A stretch of 64,000 bases of DNA from Hahella sp. KA22 (GTDB lineage: Bacteria; Pseudomonadota; Gammaproteobacteria; Pseudomonadales; Oleiphilaceae): the NCBI RefSeq assembly GCF_004135205.1, contig NZ_CP035490.1:4693644-4757643 (forward strand), written 5' to 3'. Under the pieces are notes generated by a model. That model searched no databases. It saw only the letters and a list, made by a program, of their open reading frames with translations, and was not told the DNA's origin. Both the position numbers and the translations under genes were made by a program. Position 1 is the first letter of the stretch. Each line of letters begins with the position of its first letter. This document shows positions 10,140-19,983 of this stretch, piece by piece.

Positions 10140-10814
10140 TTATAGCTGCAACTCCCCATCGCGATACTTCCTGATTAAATTGTTTCTCGCAGCGGAAATG
10201 TGCCGCCGCATTAAGAGTTCAGCCAAGTCGCCGTCACGCTCTTCAAGCGCCTCGATAATACGCCAGTGCTCATGAAACGCTTTTTCGGGTCGACCGCTGA
10301 ATGTGCTGAGACGATATCGATATAGCCTCAGCAAGTGATATAACTCGCCTGTCAGCATATTGCTGAGTTTGCGGTTTTTACTGCCGGAGATAATTCGGAA
10401 ATGAAAGTCGAAGTCCCCTTCCTTTTGGTAGTAGGCAAGTCCCTTCTCCTCTTTGATTTGCTCGGCATGAATATCCATCAGCCGCTTCAAATCATCTATT
10501 TCTTCCTGCGACATACGCTGTGACGCTAACCGAATCGCCATCCCTTCCAAGGATTCGCGCACTTCGTACAATTCAATCAGCTCTTCGAAAGTCAGCGCCA
10601 CCACTCTGGCGCCAGAGTGAGCCTTGCGAACAATCAGCCCTCTGCCTTCCAACCTGTGCAGTGCCTCTCTCAAGGGCCCTCTACCAAAGCCAAATTTTGC
10701 AGACAGCTCAGCCTCACTAATTTTCTCTCCCGCTCGAATATCGCCTTTGACAATAGCGGTCTGCAGGCGTTCAAAGGCTTGGTCAGCAAGAGTTCGGGAG
10801 TCAGGCGCAGCCAT
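10140..10814 (-). CDS. GntR-family (FCD) transcriptional regulator of the methylcitrate operon
   Basis: A 224-residue regulator with an N-terminal winged helix (LADQAFERLQTAIVKGDIRAGEKISEAEL, then GRGPLREALHRLEGRGL) and a C-terminal all-helical FCD ligand domain with candidate metal-binding acidic and histidine residues. Same-strand placement directly ahead of prpB, as in Pseudomonas and Shewanella, points to control of propionate catabolism. The ligand is probably a methylcitrate-cycle intermediate. The start codon has no good Shine-Dalgarno and directly abuts an ATTGTnnACAAT palindrome, so the regulator probably represses itself and the operon by blocking this spot. Confidence 0.88.
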   Translation of the reverse strand: MAAPDSRTLADQAFERLQTAIVKGDIRAGEKISEAELSAKFGFGRGPLREALHRLEGRGLIVRKAHSGARVVALTFEELIELYEVRESLEGMAIRLASQRMSQEEIDDLKRLMDIHAEQIKEEKGLAYYQKEGDFDFHFRIISGSKNRKLSNMLTGELYHLLRLYRYRLSTFSGRPEKAFHEHWRIIEALEERDGDLAELLMRRHISAARNNLIRKYRDGELQL

Positions 10815-10826
10815 ATTGTTTACAAT
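10815..10826. promoter_or_regulatory. Putative GntR operator abutting the regulator's start codon
   Basis: Perfect inverted repeat ATTGT-TT-ACAAT directly in front of the ATG at 10814. Its form (half sites ending GT and beginning AC around a short spacer) is typical of FCD-type GntR operators. Confidence 0.7.
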
Positions 10827-11158
10827 TTTCCCCTATATCGCGCCAACACAACCGTTGCATCAGCGCACGCCAAAGAATTGTAAACAATTTTGCCAACAAA
10901 GAGAAAGAGGCTTCAAGCCGTTTTTTACAATAGCGGAATACCCTTAAAGCAAGCCCTGTCTGGCCACTCAGGATCACAGATATTTACAGGAAAAGGTAAA
11001 ATCAATTTATTTCAGAAAGTTACATAGGATCTTGACGGCTCTAGACAACGCCAAAGGCTGCGTATCCGCACAACGACAAATGCAGAGTGAATGCAAAATC
11101 AGGCAGAAGAAGAAGGAAACGCCACTCACTTGGTCAACAACAAGCCAATGACGCATAG
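10827..11158. other. Intergenic region upstream of the GntR-prp operon
   Basis: About 330 nt between the GntR gene and murB. Besides the ATTGTnnACAAT site at 10877-10888 there is a half site TTTACAAT near 10925-10932. No open frame with a ribosome-binding site is visible. The prp promoter must lie here, but I cannot pick -35 and -10 boxes with confidence. Confidence 0.45.
10877..10888. promoter_or_regulatory. Putative second GntR operator
   Basis: Perfect inverted repeat ATTGT-AA-ACAAT, extending to 14 bp (AATTGTAAACAATT). It lies 62 bp, about six helical turns, from the operator at the start codon. Two identical half-site pairs at this spacing suggest cooperative binding over the prp promoter. 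Confidence 0.7.
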
Positions 11159-11170
11159 ATTGTTTACAAA
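11159..11170. promoter_or_regulatory. Putative distal third GntR operator, overlapping the murB stop
   Basis: ATTGT-TT-ACAAA matches the other two sites except for the last base and overlaps the murB stop codon. It is about 340 bp upstream of the regulator's start, far enough for a looping role if it is bound. Confidence 0.45.
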
Positions 11171-12186
11171 ATGAGAGGCTCGACTTCCAGGGACACGCCA
11201 AAGCGCTCCGCGACGGAGGCTTGTATTTTGGAGGCAAGCAATTTCACCTCCCCTCCCGACTTATGCCCAGGGTTAATAAGCACCAAAGCCTGCTTGGGAT
11301 AAACCCCGACGCCATTTTCCAAGAAGCCCTTCCAGCCACAGGCCTGAATCAGCCAGCCCGCCGCCAGCTTCCGAGAACCGTCCGCGAGCGGGAAAGAGAC
11401 AATATCAGGAAATTTCTCGTTGAGAGTAAGAAAATGCGCAGCTGACACAATAGGGTTTTTGAAAAAGCTGCCAGAATTGGGTAATTGCGCCGGATCAGGC
11501 AGCTTTTCCGTTCTAATAGCCTCTACCAATTTCGCGACCGCTCTGGCGTCACAGGGAGCGCCAACCGACTCCCAGCGCCGTTTTAGCTCTGCATATTCGA
11601 GAACCAGTGGAGTTTCAGTCGACAGCCTGAAAGCCACCTCCCAGATCAACCATCGCCTTCCCGGTTCCGACTTGAAAAAGCTGTCGCGGTAGCCGAAGTA
11701 ACACTCAGACAGCGAAAACTCCCGCTCTTCAAGTGTATCCATGTGAATCGCCCGCACAGAATGCAGTCGATCCTTAAGCTCAACACCATAAGCGCCGATA
11801 TTCTGAATCGGAGCAGCGCCCACCGTACCCGGAATCAGGACCAGGTTTTCCAGCCCTACGTAGCCTTGCTCCAGCGTCCACCAGACAAACTCATGCCAGT
11901 TCTCGCCAGCGGCCGCCCGCACAATATCCCCACCGGAATCCGAAGCATCCACGCTGACGCCACGATTCCCCATATTTATGACAACGCCAGCAAGATCACA
12001 GGTAAAAACAACATTACTGCCGCCGCCAAGTACAAAAGCCGGGGCAGATGTAGAGGTTAGCTCTGACAGCACGCAACGAATATCATCAATATCCGTCACT
12101 GTCACCATGCGCTCCACACGAGCGGGACACCCCATGGTGTGACGCATCGCCAAGTCCGCGTTCAACTCCCAATGCATATCAGTCAC
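11164..12186 (-). CDS. murB: UDP-N-acetylenolpyruvoylglucosamine reductase MurB
   Basis: FAD enzyme that reduces UDP-GlcNAc-enolpyruvate to UDP-MurNAc with NADPH in peptidoglycan precursor synthesis. The FAD-binding part shows VLGGGSNVVF and the VLIPGTVGAAPIQNIGAYGVE block. The catalytic serine lies in NSGSFFKNP, and the C-terminal LEVEPLIL holds the catalytic glutamate. At 340 residues with the SECYFGYRDSFFK insert it is the long type I (E. coli-like) enzyme. It overlaps the phosphatase gene by 8 nt and is the last gene of the envelope operon. Its stop codon coincides with a possible GntR operator for the next operon. Confidence 0.96.
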   Translation of the reverse strand: MTDMHWELNADLAMRHTMGCPARVERMVTVTDIDDIRCVLSELTSTSAPAFVLGGGSNVVFTCDLAGVVINMGNRGVSVDASDSGGDIVRAAAGENWHEFVWWTLEQGYVGLENLVLIPGTVGAAPIQNIGAYGVELKDRLHSVRAIHMDTLEEREFSLSECYFGYRDSFFKSEPGRRWLIWEVAFRLSTETPLVLEYAELKRRWESVGAPCDARAVAKLVEAIRTEKLPDPAQLPNSGSFFKNPIVSAAHFLTLNEKFPDIVSFPLADGSRKLAAGWLIQACGWKGFLENGVGVYPKQALVLINPGHKSGGEVKLLASKIQASVAERFGVSLEVEPLIL

Positions 12187-12661
12187 GATGCCTTAGCTGC
12201 CCGCGAACATGTTCGACAAGCCCTCCGCAGGCGTCTTCCACCAAGTCCAGCACATGCTCAAACCCCCGAGGACCACCGTAATAGGGGTCCGGCACTTCAC
12301 GCTCATCACTAGACGAAGCGAAACTCAAAAACAACTTCACTTTAGATTGATGCTTCTGGGGACACATGTGCTGCAAGTTCGCGAAATTATCCCGATCCAT
12401 CGCCAACACCAAGTCAAATTGTTCAAAGTCATCCGGGGTCACTTGTCGTGCTCGAATGTGATCCAGGGAATAACCGCGCTTACCAGCAAACTCACGCGCT
12501 CGGCGGTCAGGCAGTTCGCCCGCATGCCAGCCGCCCGTGCCGGCGGAATCCACCGCCACACAGTCCGTCAGACCTGCACGCTGCAAAAACGCTTCGAAAA
12601 CGCCATGCGCAGTGGGCGAGCGACAAATATTGCCCATACACACAAACAAAATATTGATCAT
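12179..12661 (-). CDS. Low-molecular-weight protein-tyrosine phosphatase
   Basis: A 160-residue cytoplasmic phosphatase with the family P-loop [10 protein letters not shown] at residues 7-16 (nucleophile Cys8, Arg14) and the general-acid loop VPDPYYGG near the C-terminus. Its ATG overlaps the kdsB stop (ATGA), so it is translationally coupled. A phosphatase of this family sits at the same place between kdsB and murB in Pseudomonas. It might act on envelope or polysaccharide tyrosine kinases, but the substrate is not shown by sequence. Confidence 0.94.
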   Translation of the reverse strand: MINILFVCMGNICRSPTAHGVFEAFLQRAGLTDCVAVDSAGTGGWHAGELPDRRAREFAGKRGYSLDHIRARQVTPDDFEQFDLVLAMDRDNFANLQHMCPQKHQSKVKLFLSFASSSDEREVPDPYYGGPRGFEHVLDLVEDACGGLVEHVRGQLRHRD

Positions 12662-13425
12662 GATGTCTTAGCCATCATTGCGCGGACGCGCTGTAAATCA
12701 GCTTCCGTATCCACGCCCGCCGGCGGAGCCTTCGCGACCACATCCACATGAATGGGCACGCCACGCCACATGGCGCGCAGCTGCTCAAGACTTTCAATCC
12801 CCTCAAGCGGACAACTTCCCCAGGTTACATAATCCCGCAAAAAGCCAACCCGGTAAGCGTAGATGCCTATGTGGCGATAAAAGTCATAAGTGGGAGGCAG
12901 CCCGGCGCCAGCGTCGGCAAAATAATCCCGCGCCCAGGGAATCGGCGCACGGGAGAAATACAACGCCATACCAGCTTCGCTTTTCACTACTTTGACAGCA
13001 TTGGGATTAAATAGTGTTTCCCGGTCGTGAATTCTCTCACACAGCGTAGCGATTCCAGCCTGCGGATTCGCTGTCAGATTATTAGCGACCTGACTAATCA
13101 GCTCCGCCGGCAGCATCGGCTCATCCCCTTGCACGTTAACGACGATTTCATCATCGTCCAGCTCGAGAATATCCGCGCATTCCGCCAAGCGATCCGTGCC
13201 AGAAGGGTGATCCGCCCGGGTCATCAGAACGGAGCCTCCAAAACCCTCCACCACCTCAGCAATTCTCGCATCGTCCGTTGCGACATAAATACGCTTGGCC
13301 AGACTCTCCTGCGCCCTGTCGTACACATGCGCGACCATAGGCTTGCCGGCAATATCCAACAAAGGCTTGCCTGGCAACCTTGAGGAGCCATAGCGGGCGG
13401 GAATAATCACGGTGAATACGCTCAT
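12658..13425 (-). CDS. kdsB: CMP-KDO synthetase KdsB
   Basis: 3-deoxy-manno-octulosonate cytidylyltransferase of 255 residues. It activates KDO with CTP for addition to lipid A. The N-terminal nucleotide site [16 protein letters not shown] is canonical, followed by [13 protein letters not shown] and YFSRAPIPW. It starts just before the end of the Trm112-like gene region and overlaps the phosphatase gene, inside a tightly packed operon with lpxK and msbA, all serving lipid A-core assembly and export. Confidence 0.96.
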   Translation of the reverse strand: MSVFTVIIPARYGSSRLPGKPLLDIAGKPMVAHVYDRAQESLAKRIYVATDDARIAEVVEGFGGSVLMTRADHPSGTDRLAECADILELDDDEIVVNVQGDEPMLPAELISQVANNLTANPQAGIATLCERIHDRETLFNPNAVKVVKSEAGMALYFSRAPIPWARDYFADAGAGLPPTYDFYRHIGIYAYRVGFLRDYVTWGSCPLEGIESLEQLRAMWRGVPIHVDVVAKAPPAGVDTEADLQRVRAMMAKTS

Positions 13426-13426
13426 A

Positions 13427-13609
13427 TCAGCTCAACCGCTCATCCGTGGTTAGCGTACGCGCCTCTTTTTCCAGCATCACCGGAATGCCGTCGCGGATAG
13501 GAAAAGCCATACCGTCATTCTTACAGACCAACTCCTGCTTCTCCCGGTCATACTTCAAGTCGCCCTTACAGACCGGGCAGGCAAGGATGGCCAATAGTTT
13601 TTTATCCAT
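13427..13609 (-). CDS. Trm112/YcaR-family small zinc-ribbon-like protein
   Basis: A 60-residue protein beginning [18 protein letters not shown], with the CPxC pair and the [10 protein letters not shown] block of the Trm112 (UPF0434/YcaR) family. The second cysteine pair is reduced to one cysteine (VCKND). It overlaps the end of lpxK by 8 nt and is followed at once by kdsB, the same order as in many gammaproteobacteria. Eukaryotic Trm112 activates methyltransferases. The bacterial role is not established, and linkage to lipid A genes may be only operonic. Confidence 0.9.
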   Translation of the reverse strand: MDKKLLAILACPVCKGDLKYDREKQELVCKNDGMAFPIRDGIPVMLEKEARTLTTDERLS

Positions 13610-14618
13610 CTTTTTTGTGACTCCGCAATTCGTTTAGTCTGGCGTCGATCCTCTCATAAAACGTAGAGTTGAGCTCTGCGCCAACTTCCAGGTACCAGGC
13701 GTTTTCAAGATTGAACGACTTACACTTGACCGCATCTTTCTCCGTCATCAAAACGGGAAGATCATCGTTGAATTCTATATCCTTCTGGGCGTAACTGTAA
13801 TGATCAGGAAACGCATGCTGAATAGAGGCGACTTCCAGATCCGCCAGTGTTGCGAAAAAGCGTCCCGGATTCCCGATCGCCGCGACAGCATGCGCAGTGC
13901 GTCCAGCAAAGTAATTAGCGCCTTTTTCTTCCTCGCCGGACACTTTTTTCCAGCGCACAGGGCGCAACTGCATGGTGTAATCAGCATTTACCTGCGCATG
14001 CAAACCATTACTGACAACCAGGTCTACAGACTGCACGCGCCTGACCGGCTCTCGCAAAGGACCTGCAGGAAGGCAAAGTCCATTCCCCCACCCTCGTTGC
14101 GCATCCACCACAACTATTTCCATATCCCGCGGCAACGCCAGGTGCTGCAATCCATCGTCACTGATCACCACATCGCAATCATATACATCCAAGAGTTTTT
14201 GCAGCGCTTCGGCCCGCTTAGGCGCCACTACAACGGGACACCCCGTGCGCATGTGGATCAGGGCAGGCTCATCGCCTGTTAGGCGTGGATCAGGATTACG
14301 CTCCACCAGGACAGGATACGATTCACTAACACCGCCATAACCCCGACTTACAACGCCGGGCCTCAGCCCTCTACGCTGAAAGTACTCCACCAGCGCGATC
14401 ACCAAAGGAGTTTTACCCGCGCCCCCTACTGTCAAATTGCCCACCACAATTACCGGAGGACGCGCAAATGTCACACCCACCTCAGAAGCCGAGGGCTTTG
14501 TCATGGTGAAGATGGTTTTTCTGATTGCAACGACCAACAGGTAGAGCCATGACAGCGGCCATAGCAGAAATCTCCAACGCGAGCCGCCGTACCAGACCCG
14601 CTCAATCCATGCGCTCAT
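13602..14618 (-). CDS. lpxK: Tetraacyldisaccharide 4'-kinase LpxK
   Basis: Inner-membrane kinase that phosphorylates the 4' position of the lipid A disaccharide. Visible marks are an N-terminal membrane helix ([15 protein letters not shown]), the P-loop [13 protein letters not shown] near residue 60, SRGYGG, and the [12 protein letters not shown] block. The 338-residue length is normal. Its ATG overlaps the msbA stop (ATGA), so the lipid A kinase and flippase are made together. Confidence 0.95.
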   Translation of the reverse strand: MSAWIERVWYGGSRWRFLLWPLSWLYLLVVAIRKTIFTMTKPSASEVGVTFARPPVIVVGNLTVGGAGKTPLVIALVEYFQRRGLRPGVVSRGYGGVSESYPVLVERNPDPRLTGDEPALIHMRTGCPVVVAPKRAEALQKLLDVYDCDVVISDDGLQHLALPRDMEIVVVDAQRGWGNGLCLPAGPLREPVRRVQSVDLVVSNGLHAQVNADYTMQLRPVRWKKVSGEEEKGANYFAGRTAHAVAAIGNPGRFFATLADLEVASIQHAFPDHYSYAQKDIEFNDDLPVLMTEKDAVKCKSFNLENAWYLEVGAELNSTFYERIDARLNELRSHKKDG

Positions 14619-16372
14619 GCGTCAGCTTCACTGAATTGCAGCTTGTGTAGAGCCGCGTAAGCGCCATCCTTTTCAATCAACTCGCGATGTGTGCCGACTT
14701 CAACAATACGCCCCTGATCCATAACCACGATCTTATCGGCGTTCTCAATAGTGGAAAGCCTGTGGGCGACCACCAAGGTGGTGCGACCTTTCATCAAAGT
14801 TTCCAGCGCGCTCTGAATATTCCGCTCCGCATGGGTGTCCAGCGCGGATGTGGCTTCGTCGAGAATCAGTATCGGAGAGTCCTTAAGCAGCGCCCGCGCT
14901 ATCACCATGCGCTGCCGCTGACCTCCGGACAAACGCGTTCCATTTTCACCCAGCAGCGTGTCGAAGCCTTGCTCCAGCTGCTCGATAAAACCCAATGCAT
15001 CCGCAGATTTCGCCGCGTCACGCACCTGCTCAGGCGTTGCATCAGCCAAAGCGCCGTAGGCAATATTGTTGGTGACCGTATCGTTAAACAGCACGACCTG
15101 CTGAGTTACAATGGAGATTTGGCGACGCAGAGACGTCAGAGTGAAATCTTTGAGCGGTTTTCCGTCCAACAGAATTTCGCCAGTTTCATAGTCATAAAAT
15201 CTAGGCAGAAGACTGACCAATGTGGACTTCCCGCTGCCGGATCGCCCAACCAGCGCAACGGTCTCGCCCGGCTCGATTACAAGGTTAATGTCCTGCAGCG
15301 CAGGCTTGCCTTCATCACCGTAGCTAAAGCCCAAGCCCTTGAACTCCAGTCGGCCCTGCACCCGCTCTGTCGCAAATGCGCCTTCATCTTTTTCAATCGG
15401 CTCATCCAACTGCATGAACACATCCTGCGCCGCAGAGATTCCTCGTTGAATGACGGCGTTAACCTCAGTCAACTGCCTGATGGGCTTGGCGCAGGTCGTT
15501 GCAGCAGTGATGTAGGCCAGAAACTCGCCAGTGCTCATATTGCCACGTATTTCAGGGCTTAAAGCCAACCACACCAACAAGGCGATAAAAACAGAGATAA
15601 CCAGTTGAATAATCGGCGTCGACAGCGCCTGCGTGAGCGACATTTTCAGCGCCTGCGCAATGTTGTACTCACTGGCTTTCATGAAGCGATTGAATTCATA
15701 CTCCTCGCCGCCAAAGGTCCGCATCACGCGATATCCGCCAATGGATTCCGATGCCACATGAGTGACGTCTCCCATGCTGCTCTGTATGCGATGACTAATA
15801 CGTCGGAATCGCTTGGAAACGTAGCCGATAAGAACACCGATGATCGGGCCGAGGAAAAGAAACAACAGCGTCAACTTCCAGCTGACAAAGATCATGTACC
15901 CCATCAATCCTATGACGGTAAACCCTTCTCTCAAGACAACCGTAATCGCATTGGTGGCGGCGCCTGTCACCTGGTCCACGTTATAGGTAATACGGGAAAC
16001 CAGATGCCCGGTTGAATTGGAGTCAAAGAAGCGGCATGGCAATACGGTCAGATGGCGAAACAGCTCCAGGCGCATCCTGTGAACGATGCCCCTGGCCACG
16101 CGCGCCATGAAATAACCGCCGCAAAATGAACCCAGACCGCGCAGAGCGAATATGCCGATGATCAGCATGGGAACAAGGAAACGCCCTTCCGGGCTTGGAG
16201 TTTCGATCGCCGCCACGATGTACTTGGTTGCATCCGCCATTCCGGCGCTGGCTAATGCGTAAATCACATTACCCAGCACCGCTAGAGCGAAGACTTTCCA
16301 TAACGGCTTCAAATAAGACAGCAGTCTGCCGTACACTTGCGCGCCGGCATACTGCTTTGCGACGTTTGACAT
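14615..16372 (-). CDS. msbA: Lipid A flippase MsbA (ABC transporter)
   Basis: Half-transporter of 585 residues that moves lipid A-core across the inner membrane. Six membrane helices fill the first 310 residues. The ATPase domain carries Walker A GRSGSGKST, the signature LSGGQRQR, and Walker B ILILDEATSALD. AAGGG lies ahead of the ATG. It is inserted between exbD and lpxK, where the Pseudomonas operon I compare it with goes straight from exbD to lpxK. The neighbourhood supports MsbA over a generic exporter. Confidence 0.94.
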   Translation of the reverse strand: MSNVAKQYAGAQVYGRLLSYLKPLWKVFALAVLGNVIYALASAGMADATKYIVAAIETPSPEGRFLVPMLIIGIFALRGLGSFCGGYFMARVARGIVHRMRLELFRHLTVLPCRFFDSNSTGHLVSRITYNVDQVTGAATNAITVVLREGFTVIGLMGYMIFVSWKLTLLFLFLGPIIGVLIGYVSKRFRRISHRIQSSMGDVTHVASESIGGYRVMRTFGGEEYEFNRFMKASEYNIAQALKMSLTQALSTPIIQLVISVFIALLVWLALSPEIRGNMSTGEFLAYITAATTCAKPIRQLTEVNAVIQRGISAAQDVFMQLDEPIEKDEGAFATERVQGRLEFKGLGFSYGDEGKPALQDINLVIEPGETVALVGRSGSGKSTLVSLLPRFYDYETGEILLDGKPLKDFTLTSLRRQISIVTQQVVLFNDTVTNNIAYGALADATPEQVRDAAKSADALGFIEQLEQGFDTLLGENGTRLSGGQRQRMVIARALLKDSPILILDEATSALDTHAERNIQSALETLMKGRTTLVVAHRLSTIENADKIVVMDQGRIVEVGTHRELIEKDGAYAALHKLQFSEADA

Positions 16373-16395
16373 GTCAGCCCTTAGTCAGGATAACG

Positions 16396-16815
16396 TTATT
16401 CGGCTTCGGTGCGTTGAGTGGTGATGCTCAACTTCTGATACCCGAGCTGACCGGCGACATCCATTGCCCGAACCACATATTCGTGGGGGGTTTTGGCGTC
16501 CGCCGTAACGATGAACGGAAGATCGTTCTTGCCCTTGGACAACTGCTCCACCGCCCTTTTCAATGTAGCGATCTGACTATTGATCAGCACTCGCTGATTA
16601 ACGGTGTACTGACCGTCCTTGTTGATCACGACCTCAATTTGATCCGCCAGGCTTTCAGACGCTTCGCCTGTGGCCTTCGGCAGCTCCACCGCAAGACGGC
16701 TTTCCTTGGTGAACGTGGTTGAGACCATAAAGAAGATCAGTAGCAGAAAAACAACGTCAATCAGAGGCGTTACGTTTACTGACAACTCTTCTCTGGATTG
16801 GCGCCGGAATTTCAC
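16396..16815 (-). CDS. exbD: ExbD/TolR-family biopolymer transport protein
   Basis: A 139-residue protein with one N-terminal membrane helix (VTPLIDVVFLLLIFFMVSTTF) that includes the conserved Asp of the proton path, then a periplasmic domain. With ExbB it forms a proton-driven motor that energises envelope processes, usually through TonB. Its ATG overlaps the exbB stop (ATGA). No tonB or receptor is nearby. Its place at the head of a lipid A operon is conserved in pseudomonads, so the partner process is unclear. Confidence 0.92.
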   Translation of the reverse strand: MKFRRQSREELSVNVTPLIDVVFLLLIFFMVSTTFTKESRLAVELPKATGEASESLADQIEVVINKDGQYTVNQRVLINSQIATLKRAVEQLSKGKNDLPFIVTADAKTPHEYVVRAMDVAGQLGYQKLSITTQRTEAE

Positions 16816-17447
16816 TTGCTTTTCACTCCGCTCATGTCGACGTCACGATCGCCGTGCACGACTTCAACCAGCTTCAACGCCTGCTGCTCCATCTCGACTA
16901 CCAGTTCGTCCACGCGACGCTGGAAGTAACGGTGGAATACCAGCGCCGGGATAGCGATAGTCAAACCCACTGCGGTAGTAATCAGCGCCTTGGAAATGCC
17001 GCCCGCCAACGCTTGCGTATTGCCTGTGCCGGCAATTTGAATTTCGGCGAACACGTCGATCATACCGATAACCGTACCCAACAGTCCCAACAGGGGGGCA
17101 ATCGCCGCCACAGAACCCAACGCCGTCAGGAAACGCTCCAGTTCATGCACAACATGACTGGCTTCTTCCTCAATACTTTCTTTCATGATCTCACGGCCAT
17201 GTTTGGCGTTGATCAGACCGGCGGCGAGAACGCGCCCAAGGGGAGTGGATTGTTGGAGGTCTTTCAGGGTTTTGCCATTAAGTTCTTTTTTCTTAAGGCG
17301 CGCCATCAAATCGTTAACGATAGAGCGCGGCGCAACTTTTTGCGGCCGCAGAGTCCAGAATCTTTCAATAATGATCGCTAAAGCCACCACTGAACACAGC
17401 AAAATAGGGATCATTATCAAGCCGCCGGCCTTTAACAACTCGTACAC
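16812..17447 (-). CDS. exbB: ExbB/MotA-TolQ family proton channel protein
   Basis: A 211-residue inner-membrane protein with three helices: residues about 8-27, then a pair around 110-135 and 155-175. The conserved block LLGLLGTVIGMIDVF and the AGGISKALITTAVGL segment mark the MotA/TolQ/ExbB family. It begins with GTG at 17447 behind GAGGAG with 8 nt spacing. It is the first gene of the eight-gene envelope operon ending at murB. Confidence 0.92.
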   Translation of the reverse strand: MYELLKAGGLIMIPILLCSVVALAIIIERFWTLRPQKVAPRSIVNDLMARLKKKELNGKTLKDLQQSTPLGRVLAAGLINAKHGREIMKESIEEEASHVVHELERFLTALGSVAAIAPLLGLLGTVIGMIDVFAEIQIAGTGNTQALAGGISKALITTAVGLTIAIPALVFHRYFQRRVDELVVEMEQQALKLVEVVHGDRDVDMSGVKSK

Positions 17448-17565
17448 GCATCTGTCTCCTCAAAAAAATTGCCATACTTTACCACAGCCTATAAACAAAC
17501 CGTAACAGCAAAAGCTTATCGGAAAGTAATCTTAGCCCTTTAAAAGCACGGGGTTGTTCACAGAA

Positions 17566-19890
17566 TCAGCGATTCTTATTCAGCGTCATCAGAACCTCGC
17601 CCAAAGGTCCGCCAAACTGAATTTTAAGCGCGCGGCCGCCCTCCTCGACCGACATCCGCACAGCGCCCACCTCGGCTGTGTTATAAAAAGCTGCGCCTCT
17701 GCGCTCAAACCAGTTTCGCACCAACTTGTGTGGATGCCCAAAAGCATTGAGATAACCTGCAGAGGCGATAACCACCCGGGGCGACACAGCAGACGCAAAC
17801 TCAGGCAAAAAGCTGGAGGCGCTACCATGATGCGGCGAGACCATTATGTCAGACGCCAGTTTATTTTTGGCTTCAGCTAATAGCGCTCGCTGCGCCGACG
17901 CCTCAATGTCTCCCGTCATGAGTATGCCCAGCTCTCCCACCGTCAAGCGTATAACGCAGGAGCGGTTATTACCCTTCCCTTTCACTCCCTGCAGAGGCCA
18001 GAGGACCTCCATTCTCGCCACGCCAACTTGATAGTTAGCCCCGGCGATACAGGGCTTGGTTCTTTCCACCCTGTCCGGCTCACCAGATAGCGCGGACGCC
18101 ACAATGAAGTTTGTGCGCACGTCTTCCCAGCCGCCAGCGTGATCGCTATCTCCATGACTAATAACAGCGTACTTCAATCCTTTGACGCCGATGGACTTCA
18201 AGTAAGGATCGACCACAGTTGCGCCAGCGCTCCAGCCATCTGCGAAACCGGGACCTGCGTCATACAATGCCGTTTCGCCATGACTCTCTATCACTGACGC
18301 CAATCCCTGTCCAACATCCAACAAGGTAAAACGGAACCAAACCTGTTCATATTGCTCACGCATACCTACTCCCAGTAGCGCCAGCATCCCGATGAACCAG
18401 ACAGCGCCTGGCATTCGCATCGCCCCCGCTACACAGATTCCGACCATGACGAAACTGACTGAGGCCAGCGTCACCTCCAAAGGCGCCGGCAGAACAGGGC
18501 CTAACGCGGCCAGATCGGCCACCCGCCAAAACCCATCCAGGCAGATATCTGTCATTCGCAACAAAAACTCCCCGCCCGCCGGCCAAACCAGAGTCAAAGC
18601 GAACGCCAACAACCCCAAGGGAACCACAATCAGCGTAATCAATGGAGTTGCAATAAGGTTAGCCAATGGAGCCGCCGACGGAATCTGCTGAAAGCTTATC
18701 GCCAGAATTCCAGCCAGACCAACCGTCAAAACCATTTGTGACCGCCACAGCGACCCCGGTTTCGAAAAGGACTGCAACGGTCGATGACTAAAGGCCACAA
18801 AGAGCAACCCCACCGCCACGAAAGACAACCAAAAGCCTGCGCTCCAGGGAGCCAAAGGGTCCAGAAGCAAACTGCAAGTGAAAACCGCAATGAAGAAAGT
18901 CGACGGCAATACCCGGCGATGCAGCCGCAGCACAAGCAACGCAAGAGAAACCGCCAATGCGGCGCGTAACGCCGGCAGACCGTAATCGATCAGAGCGACA
19001 TAAGAGAGTATCGCCAATATAGTCAGCCCACACGCAATCCAGTCGGCGTACCGGCGCGGGAGCCAGCAAAGCGCCCAACGCAAGGCGAACATAACCAGTA
19101 TTGCTATCAACCCAATATGGAGGCCGGATATTACCAACAAATGCGTCAGCCCCGAGCGCCTCAGCACATCCCATTGCGTCTCATCCAGCTCAGAACGAGC
19201 TCCCAAAAATAGCGCCAGGAAGCTTTGTTGATGCGCCATCGACTCCGTCGTCGAGCGAACTAGGCCCCGAATCTGAGACCGAAACTCAGCCAGCCTCCCC
19301 ATAAGCCCGTCATCGCGTCCCATTCGCCACAATTCAACAGAACCCTGGGCAATGGAGCCCCTGGCGTACAAACCTGACCGCCACAGTTTTTGCCAACCCC
19401 ATGGATCATGAAAGTTTTGTAATGGCCGAATGTCTTTTAGCTTCGCCTGTAGAGAATATCGTCCGGATTCGTGCAGCTCCACGTCACAGTAATAGCAGGA
19501 TAAACGCAGGGTCTTACTCGCCAACTCTGGCAGCAAAACGCCATCCCTGCGGGCCTCTGCGACGCAAAAGGAAAAGGACTGCACATTACCGGCGCGCACG
19601 GAACTACATATCTCACCGTGGAGCTGCAAGGGTTCGGCTAGCAGTGACGGAGGCAAGGATTCCGCAATATTTTGTAATCGAATTCCGGCGAAAATGACCC
19701 CAAACAGAAACAATGCCGGGGTATAATAGCGACCTCGGCCGCTGAGACTCCCCGCAATAACGCTCAGCAAAGCTAAAATGCTTAAAAGGGGGAAAATCCA
19801 GACATACTGGGAGATGAATGAAAGCCAATGATGGCCGAATAAAAAAACTGTTAGCCATCCGGCGGTTAGCGCGAGCATCCATGTGCGCAT
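17566..19890 (-). CDS. comEC: ComEC/Rec2 DNA-uptake channel protein
   Basis: A 774-residue inner-membrane protein expected to pass single-stranded DNA into the cytoplasm during natural transformation. An N-terminal DUF4131 region is followed by the Competence helices (GLTHLLVISGLHIGLIA block and about eight more helices). The C-terminus is a metallo-beta-lactamase-like domain with SHGDSDHAGG and SPHHGSASSF metal motifs, so the nuclease-like part looks intact. AGGGA lies 7 nt before the ATG. It is upstream of exbB on the same strand with a 118-nt gap, as in Pseudomonas. No pilus or comEA genes are in the window. Confidence 0.93.
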   Translation of the reverse strand: MRTWMLALTAGWLTVFLFGHHWLSFISQYVWIFPLLSILALLSVIAGSLSGRGRYYTPALFLFGVIFAGIRLQNIAESLPPSLLAEPLQLHGEICSSVRAGNVQSFSFCVAEARRDGVLLPELASKTLRLSCYYCDVELHESGRYSLQAKLKDIRPLQNFHDPWGWQKLWRSGLYARGSIAQGSVELWRMGRDDGLMGRLAEFRSQIRGLVRSTTESMAHQQSFLALFLGARSELDETQWDVLRRSGLTHLLVISGLHIGLIAILVMFALRWALCWLPRRYADWIACGLTILAILSYVALIDYGLPALRAALAVSLALLVLRLHRRVLPSTFFIAVFTCSLLLDPLAPWSAGFWLSFVAVGLLFVAFSHRPLQSFSKPGSLWRSQMVLTVGLAGILAISFQQIPSAAPLANLIATPLITLIVVPLGLLAFALTLVWPAGGEFLLRMTDICLDGFWRVADLAALGPVLPAPLEVTLASVSFVMVGICVAGAMRMPGAVWFIGMLALLGVGMREQYEQVWFRFTLLDVGQGLASVIESHGETALYDAGPGFADGWSAGATVVDPYLKSIGVKGLKYAVISHGDSDHAGGWEDVRTNFIVASALSGEPDRVERTKPCIAGANYQVGVARMEVLWPLQGVKGKGNNRSCVIRLTVGELGILMTGDIEASAQRALLAEAKNKLASDIMVSPHHGSASSFLPEFASAVSPRVVIASAGYLNAFGHPHKLVRNWFERRGAAFYNTAEVGAVRMSVEEGGRALKIQFGGPLGEVLMTLNKNR

Positions 19891-19983
19891 CGGTTGTTCC
19901 CTAAATTTACATTACACTCTAATATATGGCGGCTTTTTTCGGAGCAGCACTCTATACGACTTTCACGCGGTTGTAATCAGCAA

